A stretch of 25,422 bases of DNA from CAUPWF01 sp964369755. GTDB taxonomy: Bacteria; Bacillota; Clostridia; Lachnospirales; Lachnospiraceae. The stretch spans positions 1-25,422 of the forward strand of contig CAYJFY010000035.1 in assembly GCA_964369755.1 (NCBI GenBank), in the 5' to 3' direction. The position numbers were made by a program, and so were the translations under genes. A model generated the notes under the pieces. That model saw only the letters and a list, made by a program, of their open reading frames with translations, made no database searches and was not told where the DNA came from. Below, one piece after another: positions 15,816-24,727 of this stretch (positions are counted from its first letter, which is position 1; every line of letters begins with the position of its first letter).

Positions 15816-17228
15816 CTATTCTTTTCTATATTGCAGCGGGTTTTTCCCTGTTTTACTTTTAAATACTTTCGAGAAATAAGCAACACTCGAGTAGCCGAGT
15901 CGGTCTGATATTTCTTGAATCGTGTAATCTGTTTTTGCTAGTAACTCCTGTGCCTTTTTCACTTTATATTCTGTTAGATATGTCAAGAATGTCTTCCCTG
16001 TTTCCTTCTTAAACACCCTACAAAAATATTCCGTGTTAATTTTCAACTCATCTACAACATCTACCAATGAGATATTGTCGGAATAATTTTTTTGCACAAA
16101 GGCTATTGCCTTCTTGGTGTAGATAGAGTACGTAGTATTATTCATATTTCCTTCTTCGGTTGTCGTAAAAAGCTGTAGCACAACTGAATATAAGATGGAA
16201 AGCTTTGCAGCTTCTCTGACTTGATTTTTCTTATCTTCAATCTCCTCTTGGACCTCAATACTCCCAAGGCTTAATAATGATAGTTTATATGCATATAATA
16301 TATCAACCACCATATTTTTTATCTCTTTCACATTAGAATATTTCTTTTCCTTTGCCAACTGAACCATATCTTCAAAACACATTTTCACTTTATAATAGTT
16401 ATCGTTGTAGATCGCCTTAACACACTCCTGTTGTATTCGCATCAGTTCTGCTTTTACAGCAAAATCTTCATTCTTAGAATAAACGTTTATGCTTATTTTA
16501 TCTTGATAAAAGTTAAGTTCATATGCCTCTCTTGCTTTGTCAAATGCTTCCTTAGGAGTACTACACATTCCAGACATTCCCACTGGAATACTATAGATAC
16601 TAGAAATATTTTTTGCTGCTGTCAGCACTTCATTATACTGACTCACATTTGATACCCCGTCTCCACCTTCAACCAGCTGATAACAATTCTCACTTCTGTC
16701 ATAATAACTCCCTAACATACATACCTTTTCAAGGCTACCAAATTCGTTAAACGCCTTATCAAACTCATTCCTATAACAAATCGCATAATAAGTTTTATAG
16801 GGGTTTTCTTCCCACTCATAAATCTCCTCGATATAACTCTTTTTTTTCTCCGATTTTTCCATTCCCCGAACATAATTATCAATAATCTTCTCAATAGACT
16901 CTATCGTAACTTCTGTTTTTAATATATATTCATTTGCGCCATATTTCAGCGCTTTTCTTGCGTAATCGAAATCATTATGGGATGTAAGTAAAACAAAATA
17001 TATATCTTTTTTTATAGACTTAATCTTCTCTAACAATTCAATTCCATCCATATTCCCCATCTTGATATCTGATATAATCAAATCTGGATTATATGCCATA
17101 AATGCTTTGTATGCCTCCTCTCCACTCGATACACAGGCTACAATTTCAATTTCTCGTTCTACCTTCTGAATCATCATCCGAATCCACTCTCGGATCGGTA
17201 GCTCATCATCCACAACCATTACCTTCAT
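15816..17228 (-). CDS. YesN-type response regulator with AraC DNA-binding domain
   Basis: Transcription regulator, 470 residues. The N-terminal receiver domain (1-120) has acidic D7-D8, phosphoacceptor D54 (DLIISDIKM) and K104 (YILKTE). A poorly conserved linker of about 250 residues follows. The last 100 residues are a double helix-turn-helix of the AraC type (ISLVDVVDELKINTEYFCRVFKKETG and TIQEISDRLGYSSVAYFSKVFKSKTG). The start at 17228 is preferred to an upstream GTG at 17240 because GGGTGG lies eight bases before it. It is 21 bases downstream of the kinase gene and directly upstream of the transport operon it probably controls. Confidence 0.94.
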   Translation of the reverse strand: MKVMVVDDELPIREWIRMMIQKVEREIEIVACVSSGEEAYKAFMAYNPDLIISDIKMGNMDGIELLEKIKSIKKDIYFVLLTSHNDFDYARKALKYGANEYILKTEVTIESIEKIIDNYVRGMEKSEKKKSYIEEIYEWEENPYKTYYAICYRNEFDKAFNEFGSLEKVCMLGSYYDRSENCYQLVEGGDGVSNVSQYNEVLTAAKNISSIYSIPVGMSGMCSTPKEAFDKAREAYELNFYQDKISINVYSKNEDFAVKAELMRIQQECVKAIYNDNYYKVKMCFEDMVQLAKEKKYSNVKEIKNMVVDILYAYKLSLLSLGSIEVQEEIEDKKNQVREAAKLSILYSVVLQLFTTTEEGNMNNTTYSIYTKKAIAFVQKNYSDNISLVDVVDELKINTEYFCRVFKKETGKTFLTYLTEYKVKKAQELLAKTDYTIQEISDRLGYSSVAYFSKVFKSKTGKNPLQYRKE

Positions 17229-17249
17229 AATAATATCCACCCCATAGTC

Positions 17250-19082
17250 TTATTTAATGTCTTGTATATCAATTGGTAACTTGACTACAATTTTTGCACC
17301 TTCTTCATACGTAGCATCGATAAATACACCATAGTCTTTTCCATACCGTTTCTTTATCCTCTGTCTAATATTATTTAGTCCAATTAAATTAGATTGCTTA
17401 TTTTGCTTATCAACCTTGTCTACACGCTTATACAATCGCTCTAGGTTTTCTCTATTAAATCCGATTCCATCATCCAAAATTGTAATCTGCAAGCCATCCC
17501 CTTCTATTGCAAATAGAACTTCTACCGATATCCGCTCCTTCTCATCTCGAAGACCATGTTGCAGAGAATTTTCAACCAATGGTTGTAGAATCATTCTAAG
17601 AATTTGCTTATCATACAGTTCTTGCTCGCAGTGTATCGAAACAACAAATTTATCTCCATACAACACTTTTTGCAGCTTTGTATATTCCTCTAGTAGCACT
17701 ATTTCTTCTGCTACAGTTACATATTCTGACTTATAAGATAAAATATACTTTAGGATAGCCGTAAATGCATTCAAGGTATCAATCGCCCCCTTCTTATCGT
17801 CCATGTCCACAAGACACTTAATTGAGAACAATGTATTATACATAAAGTGCGGACTCATTTGAGCCTGTAGAAACCCCAATTCCGCCTTACTCTTCTCTTG
17901 TTCGGAATGCTGCACTTCCAAAATCAAATTCTTAATCCTGTCATTCATAAAATTACATTCATCACAAATTCGATTGACTTCTTCCCACCCCTTCACATCA
18001 AACTTGGTATCATCATTCACGTCTCGCCCTATTTTTTCTAGTTGATGTACCAACAGTTTCAATGGCGCGGTTGTTCTACTAGAGATATATCGAAAAAATA
18101 CAATTGCTATAACAATACATATAATAGCAACAAACCATAAACGATTTGTCAAGTCATATACATCTCTCAAGATAAAATCAAGTGGTATCTCTTCTATACA
18201 ACTCCAATGTTGTTGACCATTTGAAACCTTGGAAAACAAAAACTCCTCATTGTTTTTACTAATAATTTGAAATGCGCTATCCTCCACTCCATCGCTATCT
18301 TCCACTTCATTTTCAAACATGTTATTAAACACTTCCATATCATAATATGGAATCCCAAGCATCTCCTTATTCGTGTGAGAAACAATTTTTCCTGTATCAT
18401 CCACTATATACATCTCATTGTTTTCGACCAAGTCAGCATACATATTATAAATATTATCTTCTGGTACATTCAATAGGAACATTCCAATTATATTTCCTGA
18501 CTCATCCAAATATGGACGAACCAATGATGATATATACTCATCCTCATGATAATCCTTATACGTAGACACCCATATCATCTCGTCCCTATTCTCTACTAAG
18601 TCTAAATACCAAAGTTCTTGTTCATACTGTGTAAACTCATAAGATAGTTCTTCATTCTTAGAGCTATATGAAAATCCATTCTTCAACGTAATCACATACT
18701 CATAGTCTACACTGCTGAGCTGGTATGCCTGCTGATTTAAATAATCAATCATCTTAAATTGCTCAATAATTTCTAATTCTTGTGTTGCCTCGAAGGGCTG
18801 TACTGTTTCTGGTATATCCACAAACGCATTATACCAATACAAATTAAATACCCCTTCTGCCTCTTCACAGATATCTGTCACCTCATCTGAAATTTTCGTC
18901 AAGACATCAATACGTGACTCTGCTATTTTGCTCGTCATACTATCACTAAAAAAATGGGTAGAGTATAAGCTGATTACTCCCACCGTCAAAATAATCAATA
19001 CACTTCCAAAAATACTCAAAATATCTTGCAATCTATAGGTATAGTGTTTCACTTTATCTTCCTTTTTTCTAGCAATAGCCAT
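17250..19082 (-). CDS. YesM-type sensor histidine kinase
   Basis: Membrane sensor, 610 residues. TM1 is at about 23-46 (ILSIFGSVLIILTVGVISLYS). A roughly 265-residue extracellular region follows, with dCache-like features (YVITLKNGFSYSS, LVRPYLDESGNIIGMFLLNV, MYIVDDTGKIVSH). TM2 is at about 315-335 (LWFVAIICIVIAIVFFRYI), then a HAMP-like region. The His_kinase core reads QAQMSPHFMYNTL with phosphoacceptor H412; the usual sequence is QINPHFLYNTL. The N-box is LQPLVENSLQHGL and the G-boxes are ILDDGIGF and LIGLNNIRQRI. AAGGGG precedes the start. It begins 28 bases after rsmI ends, with no terminator seen between them. Confidence 0.94.
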   Translation of the reverse strand: MAIARKKEDKVKHYTYRLQDILSIFGSVLIILTVGVISLYSTHFFSDSMTSKIAESRIDVLTKISDEVTDICEEAEGVFNLYWYNAFVDIPETVQPFEATQELEIIEQFKMIDYLNQQAYQLSSVDYEYVITLKNGFSYSSKNEELSYEFTQYEQELWYLDLVENRDEMIWVSTYKDYHEDEYISSLVRPYLDESGNIIGMFLLNVPEDNIYNMYADLVENNEMYIVDDTGKIVSHTNKEMLGIPYYDMEVFNNMFENEVEDSDGVEDSAFQIISKNNEEFLFSKVSNGQQHWSCIEEIPLDFILRDVYDLTNRLWFVAIICIVIAIVFFRYISSRTTAPLKLLVHQLEKIGRDVNDDTKFDVKGWEEVNRICDECNFMNDRIKNLILEVQHSEQEKSKAELGFLQAQMSPHFMYNTLFSIKCLVDMDDKKGAIDTLNAFTAILKYILSYKSEYVTVAEEIVLLEEYTKLQKVLYGDKFVVSIHCEQELYDKQILRMILQPLVENSLQHGLRDEKERISVEVLFAIEGDGLQITILDDGIGFNRENLERLYKRVDKVDKQNKQSNLIGLNNIRQRIKKRYGKDYGVFIDATYEEGAKIVVKLPIDIQDIK

Positions 19083-19110
19083 CGTTTGTCCCCTTCTTTC
19101 TCCAAACGGA

Positions 19111-19959
19111 TTATTGTTTTAACTGATGTAGTTCTTGATAGATATCCCTCTTACTAACGCCTCTATCCTTTGCGACTAGTTTCATCGCCTCTTTTTCCGC
19201 ATGCCCTTGTCTTGTGTAATACTCCATATGTTGTGTCAATTCCATCTGCAACCATTCCAGTTTTTCCTCTTCCTTTTGTTGCTCCCGATCTAAGCCCTGA
19301 ACTATGATTACACATTCCCCTTTTACTTGGTTTTCAGTATAATATAGATATGCTTCGGTGAGGGTGGTTCGATTGACTTCCTCATATTTTTTTGTAAGTT
19401 CTCGACATAGCGATATCTCACGTTCCCCCAAATGATCATAAAGCTCTTTCAACGTTTTTGTCAGGCGATGTGGTGACTCGTAGATAATGATGGTACGTGT
19501 TTCTTTCTTTAATTCTCCTAGGATTTCTTGTCGTTGCTTCTTCACACTTGGCAAGAAGGCTTCGAATGCGAATCGTCTCGTACTCTTACCAGATATAGTT
19601 AGGCCAGTAATGCAAGCTGCTGCACCTGGGATAGCGGTCACTTCTATTCCACTATCGTAGCACATCTTTACCAACTCTTCTCCTGGATCAGATATCCCTG
19701 GTGTTCCAGCGTCCGTGATCAAAGCAATGTTCTCACCATTCATCAAACGATCTACTAGATGTCTTCCCTTATCGAACTTATTATGTTCATGATAGCTTGT
19801 CATCGGTGTTTTTATTTCATAATGATTTAAAAGCTTAATACTATTCCTTGTATCCTCTGCTGCAATCAAATCCACCTCATTTAGGATTCTAACACATCGA
19901 AATGTAATATCTTCCAGATTCCCTATGGGTGTCGCACATAGATATAGAATTCCTGCCAT
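19111..19959 (-). CDS. rsmI: 16S rRNA (cytidine-2'-O)-methyltransferase (RsmI)
   Basis: SAM-dependent methyltransferase of the tetrapyrrole-methylase fold that 2'-O-methylates C1402 of 16S rRNA. Clear family motifs are LYLCATPIGNLEDITFR at the N-terminus, then AAEDTRNSIKLLNHY, ALITDAGTPGISDPG, TAIPGAAACITGLTISG and ESPHRL. A C-terminal helical tail ends in KDRGVSKRDIYQELHQLK. The start at 19959 (282 residues) follows GGAGGG. Its ATG shares one base with the TAA of the upstream trmN6-like gene, so they are translationally coupled. Confidence 0.96.
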   Translation of the reverse strand: MAGILYLCATPIGNLEDITFRCVRILNEVDLIAAEDTRNSIKLLNHYEIKTPMTSYHEHNKFDKGRHLVDRLMNGENIALITDAGTPGISDPGEELVKMCYDSGIEVTAIPGAAACITGLTISGKSTRRFAFEAFLPSVKKQRQEILGELKKETRTIIIYESPHRLTKTLKELYDHLGEREISLCRELTKKYEEVNRTTLTEAYLYYTENQVKGECVIIVQGLDREQQKEEEKLEWLQMELTQHMEYYTRQGHAEKEAMKLVAKDRGVSKRDIYQELHQLKQ

Positions 19960-20729
19960 TATCGTCCCTCCTTCTTCATCTCGCCATAACATGCTAGCGC
20001 ATCTGCTGTGTAGCTCCCGTCTGCATTGTAGATAATGAGTGGTGGCTCCACAAGAATTCGCGAGCGTGCGCCCTTAATCCCCTCAATCAATACCATATTT
20101 GGCTCTTTGTCCACATAAGGATGTACAAATCGCATCCTCTTCGGCTCTAGGTCATGCTTCATCATACACTGCATAATCTCAGCCACGCGAAAGGGTCTAT
20201 GCACCATATAGAATCTCCCCTTATTGTGCAATACCCGAGCCGATTCCCTGATAACATCCTCCAAATCACATAACACTTCATGTCTTGCTATGGTTTTACA
20301 ATCCGCTTCGTTCTTGATTCCATGCTGATGAATCATATAGGGTGGGTTCACTGTAACAACACGGAAAGAGGCATAGCCAAATAATTTGCTTGCCTCCTTG
20401 ATATCCCCTGTTACAATTTCTATTTTCTCTTCCAAATGATTGAACTCGACACTTCTGCGCGCCATATCTGCGCTCTCTTCCTGAATCTCTAGCCCAACAA
20501 AGTTCTTTCCATCCGTCTTTGATTCTAACAAAATAGGAATAATCCCTGTTCCCGTTCCTAAATCAAGGGCATTCTCTGTGGATTTCACCTTCGCAAATGC
20601 TGCGAGCAAAACCGCATCGATTCCAAAGCAAAATTTTTCCGGATTCTGTATAATGTGGTATCCCTTTACCTGTAGATCATCCAGTCTCTCATTCTCAGCT
20701 AACTTCACTGTTTTCTTGCTATTATCCAT
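19959..20729 (-). CDS. trmN6: tRNA1(Val) (adenine-N6)-methyltransferase-like protein (TrmN6/YabB)
   Basis: Class I SAM-dependent methyltransferase, 256 residues. SAM motif I is ALDLGTGTG (54-62), the acidic loop is VGLEIQEESADMARR, and the catalytic motif NPPY is at 128-131, typical of N6-adenine methyltransferases. The N-terminal GYHIIQNPEKFCFGIDAVLLAAF is the usual start of the TrmN6/YabB group. Exact RNA target is by family only. The ribosome site before 20729 is weak (GAGAGACTGAG), and the ricT stop lies 13 bases upstream. Confidence 0.9.
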   Translation of the reverse strand: MDNSKKTVKLAENERLDDLQVKGYHIIQNPEKFCFGIDAVLLAAFAKVKSTENALDLGTGTGIIPILLESKTDGKNFVGLEIQEESADMARRSVEFNHLEEKIEIVTGDIKEASKLFGYASFRVVTVNPPYMIHQHGIKNEADCKTIARHEVLCDLEDVIRESARVLHNKGRFYMVHRPFRVAEIMQCMMKHDLEPKRMRFVHPYVDKEPNMVLIEGIKGARSRILVEPPLIIYNADGSYTADALACYGEMKKEGR

Positions 20730-20742
20730 TGTCTCAGTCTCT

Positions 20743-21651
20743 CTATTTATCCAGTTTTGATTCCATCTCTTTTTTCTCTAATTCCTTCAATTGACGCATC
20801 TCTTCCTTGCTCAATTTCGGCTCATTTTTCTTGCGTTTCTTCTTAAACTTTAATTCCTTGACTGGATATTCACGAATCTCTTTTTCGTCATTATCCAAGT
20901 TCACAACAACTTTTACCATCTGACGCAAGACACTAACACTCTGTACCTCGCCCTTGCATCCATCAATCGTTGTAACAAAATCGCCATTTGATGGTAGCTT
21001 ACTATTCAAGTCTTCATACGCCTCTTGCTCATTGGTCAAACAACACATCAAGCGACCACAGACTCCTGATATCTTGGTCGGATTGAGCGATAAACTCTGC
21101 TCTTTCGCCATCTTAATCGATACCGGTGAGAATTCTGACAAGAAGGAATGGCAACAAAGCACGCGACCACAAGCACCTAGACCACCTTTGATCTTCGTCT
21201 CGTCACGCACACCGATTTGTCTCAATTCAATTCTTGTTCTAAAAACATTTGCCAAATCTTTTACCAACTCACGGAAGTCAATTCTTCCATCTGCCGTAAA
21301 ATAAAACAATAATTTATTATTATCGAAGGTATACTCCGCCTCAATCAACTTCATCTTTAGATCATGCTTGCGAATCTTCTCCAAGCAAATCTTGAATGCT
21401 TCTGCTTCTTTTTCTTTGTTTTTTTCGCTATGATCTATATCTGCTGCAGTTGCAACTCTAAGAACCGGTTTTAGTGGTGATGTAATCACGGATTGATCCA
21501 CATCCTTCACCCCTAATACAACTGTTCCAATCTCGACACCTCGAGCAGTCTCCACAATCACTCGATTCCCCACCTTCAAACGTTCTCTTCCTGGCGCAAA
21601 ATAGTATATCTTGCCCGCAGTTCTAAAACGTATTCCTACAATTTTCACCAT
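20743..21651 (-). CDS. ricT: PSP1-domain protein RicT (YaaT)
   Basis: Cytoplasmic regulatory protein. In Bacillus it acts with RicA and RicF in an iron-sulphur complex that affects RNase Y processing, competence, sporulation and biofilm. The sequence begins VKIVGIRFRTAGKIYYFAPG, and the PSP1 region carries Cys pairs C161, C166-C167 and C198, C203-C204 within GLGACGRVLCCHSF and SGVCGRLMCCL, the likely cluster ligands. The tail after about residue 265 is Lys/Glu-rich. AAGGAG precedes the start, inside the end of holB (three bases between stop and start). Confidence 0.95.
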   Translation of the reverse strand: MVKIVGIRFRTAGKIYYFAPGRERLKVGNRVIVETARGVEIGTVVLGVKDVDQSVITSPLKPVLRVATAADIDHSEKNKEKEAEAFKICLEKIRKHDLKMKLIEAEYTFDNNKLLFYFTADGRIDFRELVKDLANVFRTRIELRQIGVRDETKIKGGLGACGRVLCCHSFLSEFSPVSIKMAKEQSLSLNPTKISGVCGRLMCCLTNEQEAYEDLNSKLPSNGDFVTTIDGCKGEVQSVSVLRQMVKVVVNLDNDEKEIREYPVKELKFKKKRKKNEPKLSKEEMRQLKELEKKEMESKLDK

Positions 21652-21654
21652 TCC

Positions 21655-22647
21655 CTAATTCTCCTTTATAGTAAGTAATAACAATTCTATCGTCAATTCA
21701 AAATTCACATTTACTCTCAATCTGGTCTTAGCAGTCTCCAACGCCTCTAAGACATTCTCAATTCCCTCATAGGAAATGACATTCGCTAGTTCCCCAATCT
21801 CATGCATCTGATCTCTGAAAACAAGGCGATCCAGATTTCTAGTAGCCTTGTACATCAGAATATCTCGATACCATATCGCCATAATATCGAAGAAATCCTG
21901 AATCTCTAATTTATAATTTGTGATATCCTTTATCATCGATGATAATTGGATCACATCTACATCATAGATACGCTTCAATAGATAAACCGCTTTCGCCTTA
22001 ATCTCATTGAAGTGCTCCGACCTTGCCAATGTAATGGCTTTTCCAATATTCCCTTGGGCAAATGCCGCACAGATATTCGCCTCATACTCTGGTACTTCTA
22101 ACTTCTGCATGAGATAAGCCTTCACCAAGGCATCCTTCACATTTCGAAGTTTTAATGCGATACATCTCGATTGTATCGTAGACAATAAGGCTCCATCATT
22201 CTCAGCCAATAAGAAAATAATCGCATAAGAAGGCGGCTCTTCTATCGTTTTCAGAATCGCGTTTTGTGCCTGTTCTGTCATCTTATCCGCATCTGCAATT
22301 ATGTAGATTTTATACTTGCTTGCATACGGTTTTACTGCTGTGTCACTCACCACTTGTCTTCGTATTTCTTCAATGCTAATCGAATTCGGTTTCTCATGCG
22401 ACACGTAGATTATATCTGGATGATTATTCCCCACTGCCTGCTTACATGATTTACATCCCCCACATGCATCTTCTACGCTCTCCTCACACAACAAAACCTG
22501 GGCAAACAAAGTCGCAAGCATCTTTTTTCCAGATCCTTGCTCTCCGCTTATTAAATATGCATGACCTACTTTATCTGAACGAATCGCATTCTTGAAATAA
22601 TCGATAATCTCCGAATGTCCGATTACATCTCTATAACAACTATCCAT
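21655..22647 (-). CDS. holB: DNA polymerase III subunit delta' (HolB)
   Basis: Clamp-loader subunit, 330 residues. It begins with the usual IGHSEIIDYFKNAIRSDKVGHAYLISG and has a P-loop-like GEQGSGKK (35-42) in which Lys takes the Ser/Thr position. A zinc site follows at C54, C62, C65, C68 (CGGCKSC). The DADKMTEQAQNAILKTIEEP and TIQSRC segments (SRC arginine-finger motif) are diagnostic. AGAGGT precedes the start. It lies 68 bases after the kinase-like gene; a short hairpin in that gap has no T-tract and is not called a terminator. Confidence 0.95.
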   Translation of the reverse strand: MDSCYRDVIGHSEIIDYFKNAIRSDKVGHAYLISGEQGSGKKMLATLFAQVLLCEESVEDACGGCKSCKQAVGNNHPDIIYVSHEKPNSISIEEIRRQVVSDTAVKPYASKYKIYIIADADKMTEQAQNAILKTIEEPPSYAIIFLLAENDGALLSTIQSRCIALKLRNVKDALVKAYLMQKLEVPEYEANICAAFAQGNIGKAITLARSEHFNEIKAKAVYLLKRIYDVDVIQLSSMIKDITNYKLEIQDFFDIMAIWYRDILMYKATRNLDRLVFRDQMHEIGELANVISYEGIENVLEALETAKTRLRVNVNFELTIELLLLTIKEN

Positions 22648-22715
22648 AATTACCTCTTGTTCACTACTAACTCCTATGGGTTACTTCCCAACCCATCCCC
22701 TTAGACATTAGTGCT

Positions 22716-23318
22716 TTATGGTTCTAGTATACCACACTTTTGCGAACTTATATAGTCTATTATTTCATCCATGCAATTCTCTAATACTGCATTCTCAAAT
22801 CTACGTTCTATCCCAGCTTGCTCAATCTTCTCATCCAAAAAATCTTCCGTATCCGCTAAAAATCTACGACACAACTCTGCATACTTCGGATGCTCTTGTT
22901 TCCGCTCCCTACGAAGTGCCCGCTCTAGTCTATCTCCATCATCCACTTCAATATATAAAGGAACCAAATCCTCTCCCCCTAGATATGCTTTCATCTTCTC
23001 ATAGGATTCTAAAGTTCCAATCATCAAATAGGAATCCTTCCCTGTGTCAATCTGCCCGTCATCTAAGGTAAAATACTTCCATACCCCATGAACCGTTTGA
23101 TAAGCACGCAGTTCTATGACCTTCCCAGACCTCACTAATTCATCGCACTTTTGCTCGTCCACAAAGAAATACTGCACCCCCTCCTCTTCACCCTTTCGAA
23201 TCGGTCTCGTTGTATAGAGTGTAACTGTTTTCAATTGAGAAAACCGCTCCCCAATCTTTCTATATATTGTATCCTTCCCTGTAGAACTCTTACCCATGAT
23301 ATAAAATATCTTACCCAT
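22716..23318 (-). CDS. Guanylate-kinase-like protein with atypical P-loop
   Basis: P-loop nucleoside-monophosphate-kinase fold, 200 residues. The N-terminus MGKIFYIMGKSSTGKDT carries a Walker A in which GK is followed by Asp then Thr, not Ser/Thr, as in PhnN-type ribose-bisphosphate kinases. The YTTRPIRKGEEEGVQYFFVDE block matches the GMP-binding region of guanylate kinase (TTRxxRxGExxG), but the first Ser is Tyr and the later Tyr-Gly-Thr motif is lost (HGVWKYFT). True substrate is therefore uncertain. The start at 23318 is preferred to a GTG at 23330; the ribosome site is weak for both. In Bacillus this position upstream of holB is held by tmk. Confidence 0.8.
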   Translation of the reverse strand: MGKIFYIMGKSSTGKDTIYRKIGERFSQLKTVTLYTTRPIRKGEEEGVQYFFVDEQKCDELVRSGKVIELRAYQTVHGVWKYFTLDDGQIDTGKDSYLMIGTLESYEKMKAYLGGEDLVPLYIEVDDGDRLERALRRERKQEHPKYAELCRRFLADTEDFLDEKIEQAGIERRFENAVLENCMDEIIDYISSQKCGILEP

Positions 23319-23377
23319 TTTATTTCTCACTTTCTCTCAAGTTTCAATCATCCAACCCTTGAATCCTGATTTATCAC

Positions 23378-24709
23378 CTAAACTTGTTTATGTATTACAA
23401 ATCCGTTTTCTTCATACTGCTTCATTAACACTTCTATTTCCTCAGTCACTGCTTCATCTGGTGTAACAAACGGGATCCCTGGTGGGTAGAGATAGTAAAA
23501 ACATCCATTGCCGCTCATCTGTGCATCTGTCTTTTTCTTCCCACCAGCTATCGCTTTTAACAGTGGTAGCATATCGTCTTCGTTAACAGCGCTTGTAATT
23601 TCTGAATCGATCTCTAGCAAAGCATTTGCCAATCGATTCATCCCTTCCTCTGTGTCGCCAATCGATGTCATGCCCAGTACATACTCGTAGCCAACCATCT
23701 CCATCTGTAACTGAAATCGTTCCAATAATACCTTATATAATTCCCTGCTACTTATATTCGTATTTCTAGTAGAGATTAAAATCTTTGATGGCTCCATATT
23801 CTCCATCTCTATTAACTTCAAATGCTTCAATTTTGATAACTTACTTCTCAAATGGTCTAGCTGACCCATATATTCCCAAAATAGGAACGTCTTCGCCTCT
23901 TCTAATTGTCCAACACATCTATCAATGCTCGCCATCAACAGATACGATGGACTGCTCGATTGAAATACCTGTAGATATTTCTCTACACGTCTTCTATCTA
24001 CAAGCTTTCCATTCACATGCAAAAGCGCCGTCTGCGTGAGGGACGTCAATGTCTTGTGCAGGCTATGTACTACAATATCTGCCCCACATTCATTGGAGTT
24101 ATGAAATAGATTAGCATGAAATCCCAGGTGTGAACCATGAGCTTCATCCACAATGAGTGGAACACCATATCTATGTGCTACCTCCGCAATTGCTCCAACA
24201 TCTGAAATCACACCATCATAAGTAGGAGATACAATCACAACTGCTCTAATCTCTCGCTCTTCCTCTAGCGCTTGCTCTACATCCCGCGCTTCAATCTCCC
24301 CTAGAATCAGCGTCTTCTCATCAAACTTCGGATAGATATACGTCGCCTTCAATCCATTCAACTCCAAAGCATGGTAGACCGAACGATGATTATTTCGCGC
24401 CACCAATATCTGATCTCCATAATTCGTACAAGCCATAATTGCTGCTAGATTCCCAGCCGTGCTACCATTCACCAACATATAAGATTGCTCACTATGAAAC
24501 AACTTACTTGCACGCTCCTGCACATCAAGCAGCAAATCCGCTGGGTGATGCAAATCATCAAACCCTTCAATTTCCGTGATATCACAATCGTAGGGCAGTA
24601 GGCTCCCAAATTTCTCAACATTACGCTTATGCCCTGGCATATGAAATCCATACATGTCCGATTGACCATATGCCTTCAATCTCTCATCCAGTCTCATATC
24701 ATACTCCAT
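23378..24709 (-). CDS. Orn/Lys/Arg decarboxylase-family PLP enzyme, short form
   Basis: Fold-type I PLP enzyme, 443 residues, related to B. subtilis SpeA (YaaO). Motifs are GFHMPGHKRN near the N-terminus, DITEIEGFDDLHHPADLL, NGSTAGNLAAIMA, then IVDEAHGSHLGFH with D188 and H191, and SLHKTL with the PLP lysine K219. The C-terminal domain includes the YYLYPPGIPFVTPDE block. Amino-acid preference (arginine, lysine or ornithine) cannot be read from sequence; SpeA-type arginine decarboxylation in polyamine synthesis is the default. The start is ambiguous between 24709 (AAGGA upstream) and 24697 (GGAG upstream). It is 18 bases downstream of the 64-residue gene. Confidence 0.92.
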   Translation of the reverse strand: MEYDMRLDERLKAYGQSDMYGFHMPGHKRNVEKFGSLLPYDCDITEIEGFDDLHHPADLLLDVQERASKLFHSEQSYMLVNGSTAGNLAAIMACTNYGDQILVARNNHRSVYHALELNGLKATYIYPKFDEKTLILGEIEARDVEQALEEEREIRAVVIVSPTYDGVISDVGAIAEVAHRYGVPLIVDEAHGSHLGFHANLFHNSNECGADIVVHSLHKTLTSLTQTALLHVNGKLVDRRRVEKYLQVFQSSSPSYLLMASIDRCVGQLEEAKTFLFWEYMGQLDHLRSKLSKLKHLKLIEMENMEPSKILISTRNTNISSRELYKVLLERFQLQMEMVGYEYVLGMTSIGDTEEGMNRLANALLEIDSEITSAVNEDDMLPLLKAIAGGKKKTDAQMSGNGCFYYLYPPGIPFVTPDEAVTEEIEVLMKQYEENGFVIHKQV

Positions 24710-24727
24710 CTATTCCTTGTAGATACA

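Noticed and set aside
22676..22696. Hairpin ATGGGTT/AACCCAT between the kinase-like gene and holB as a terminator
   Set aside because: The stem is only seven bases and no T-tract follows on the minus strand.
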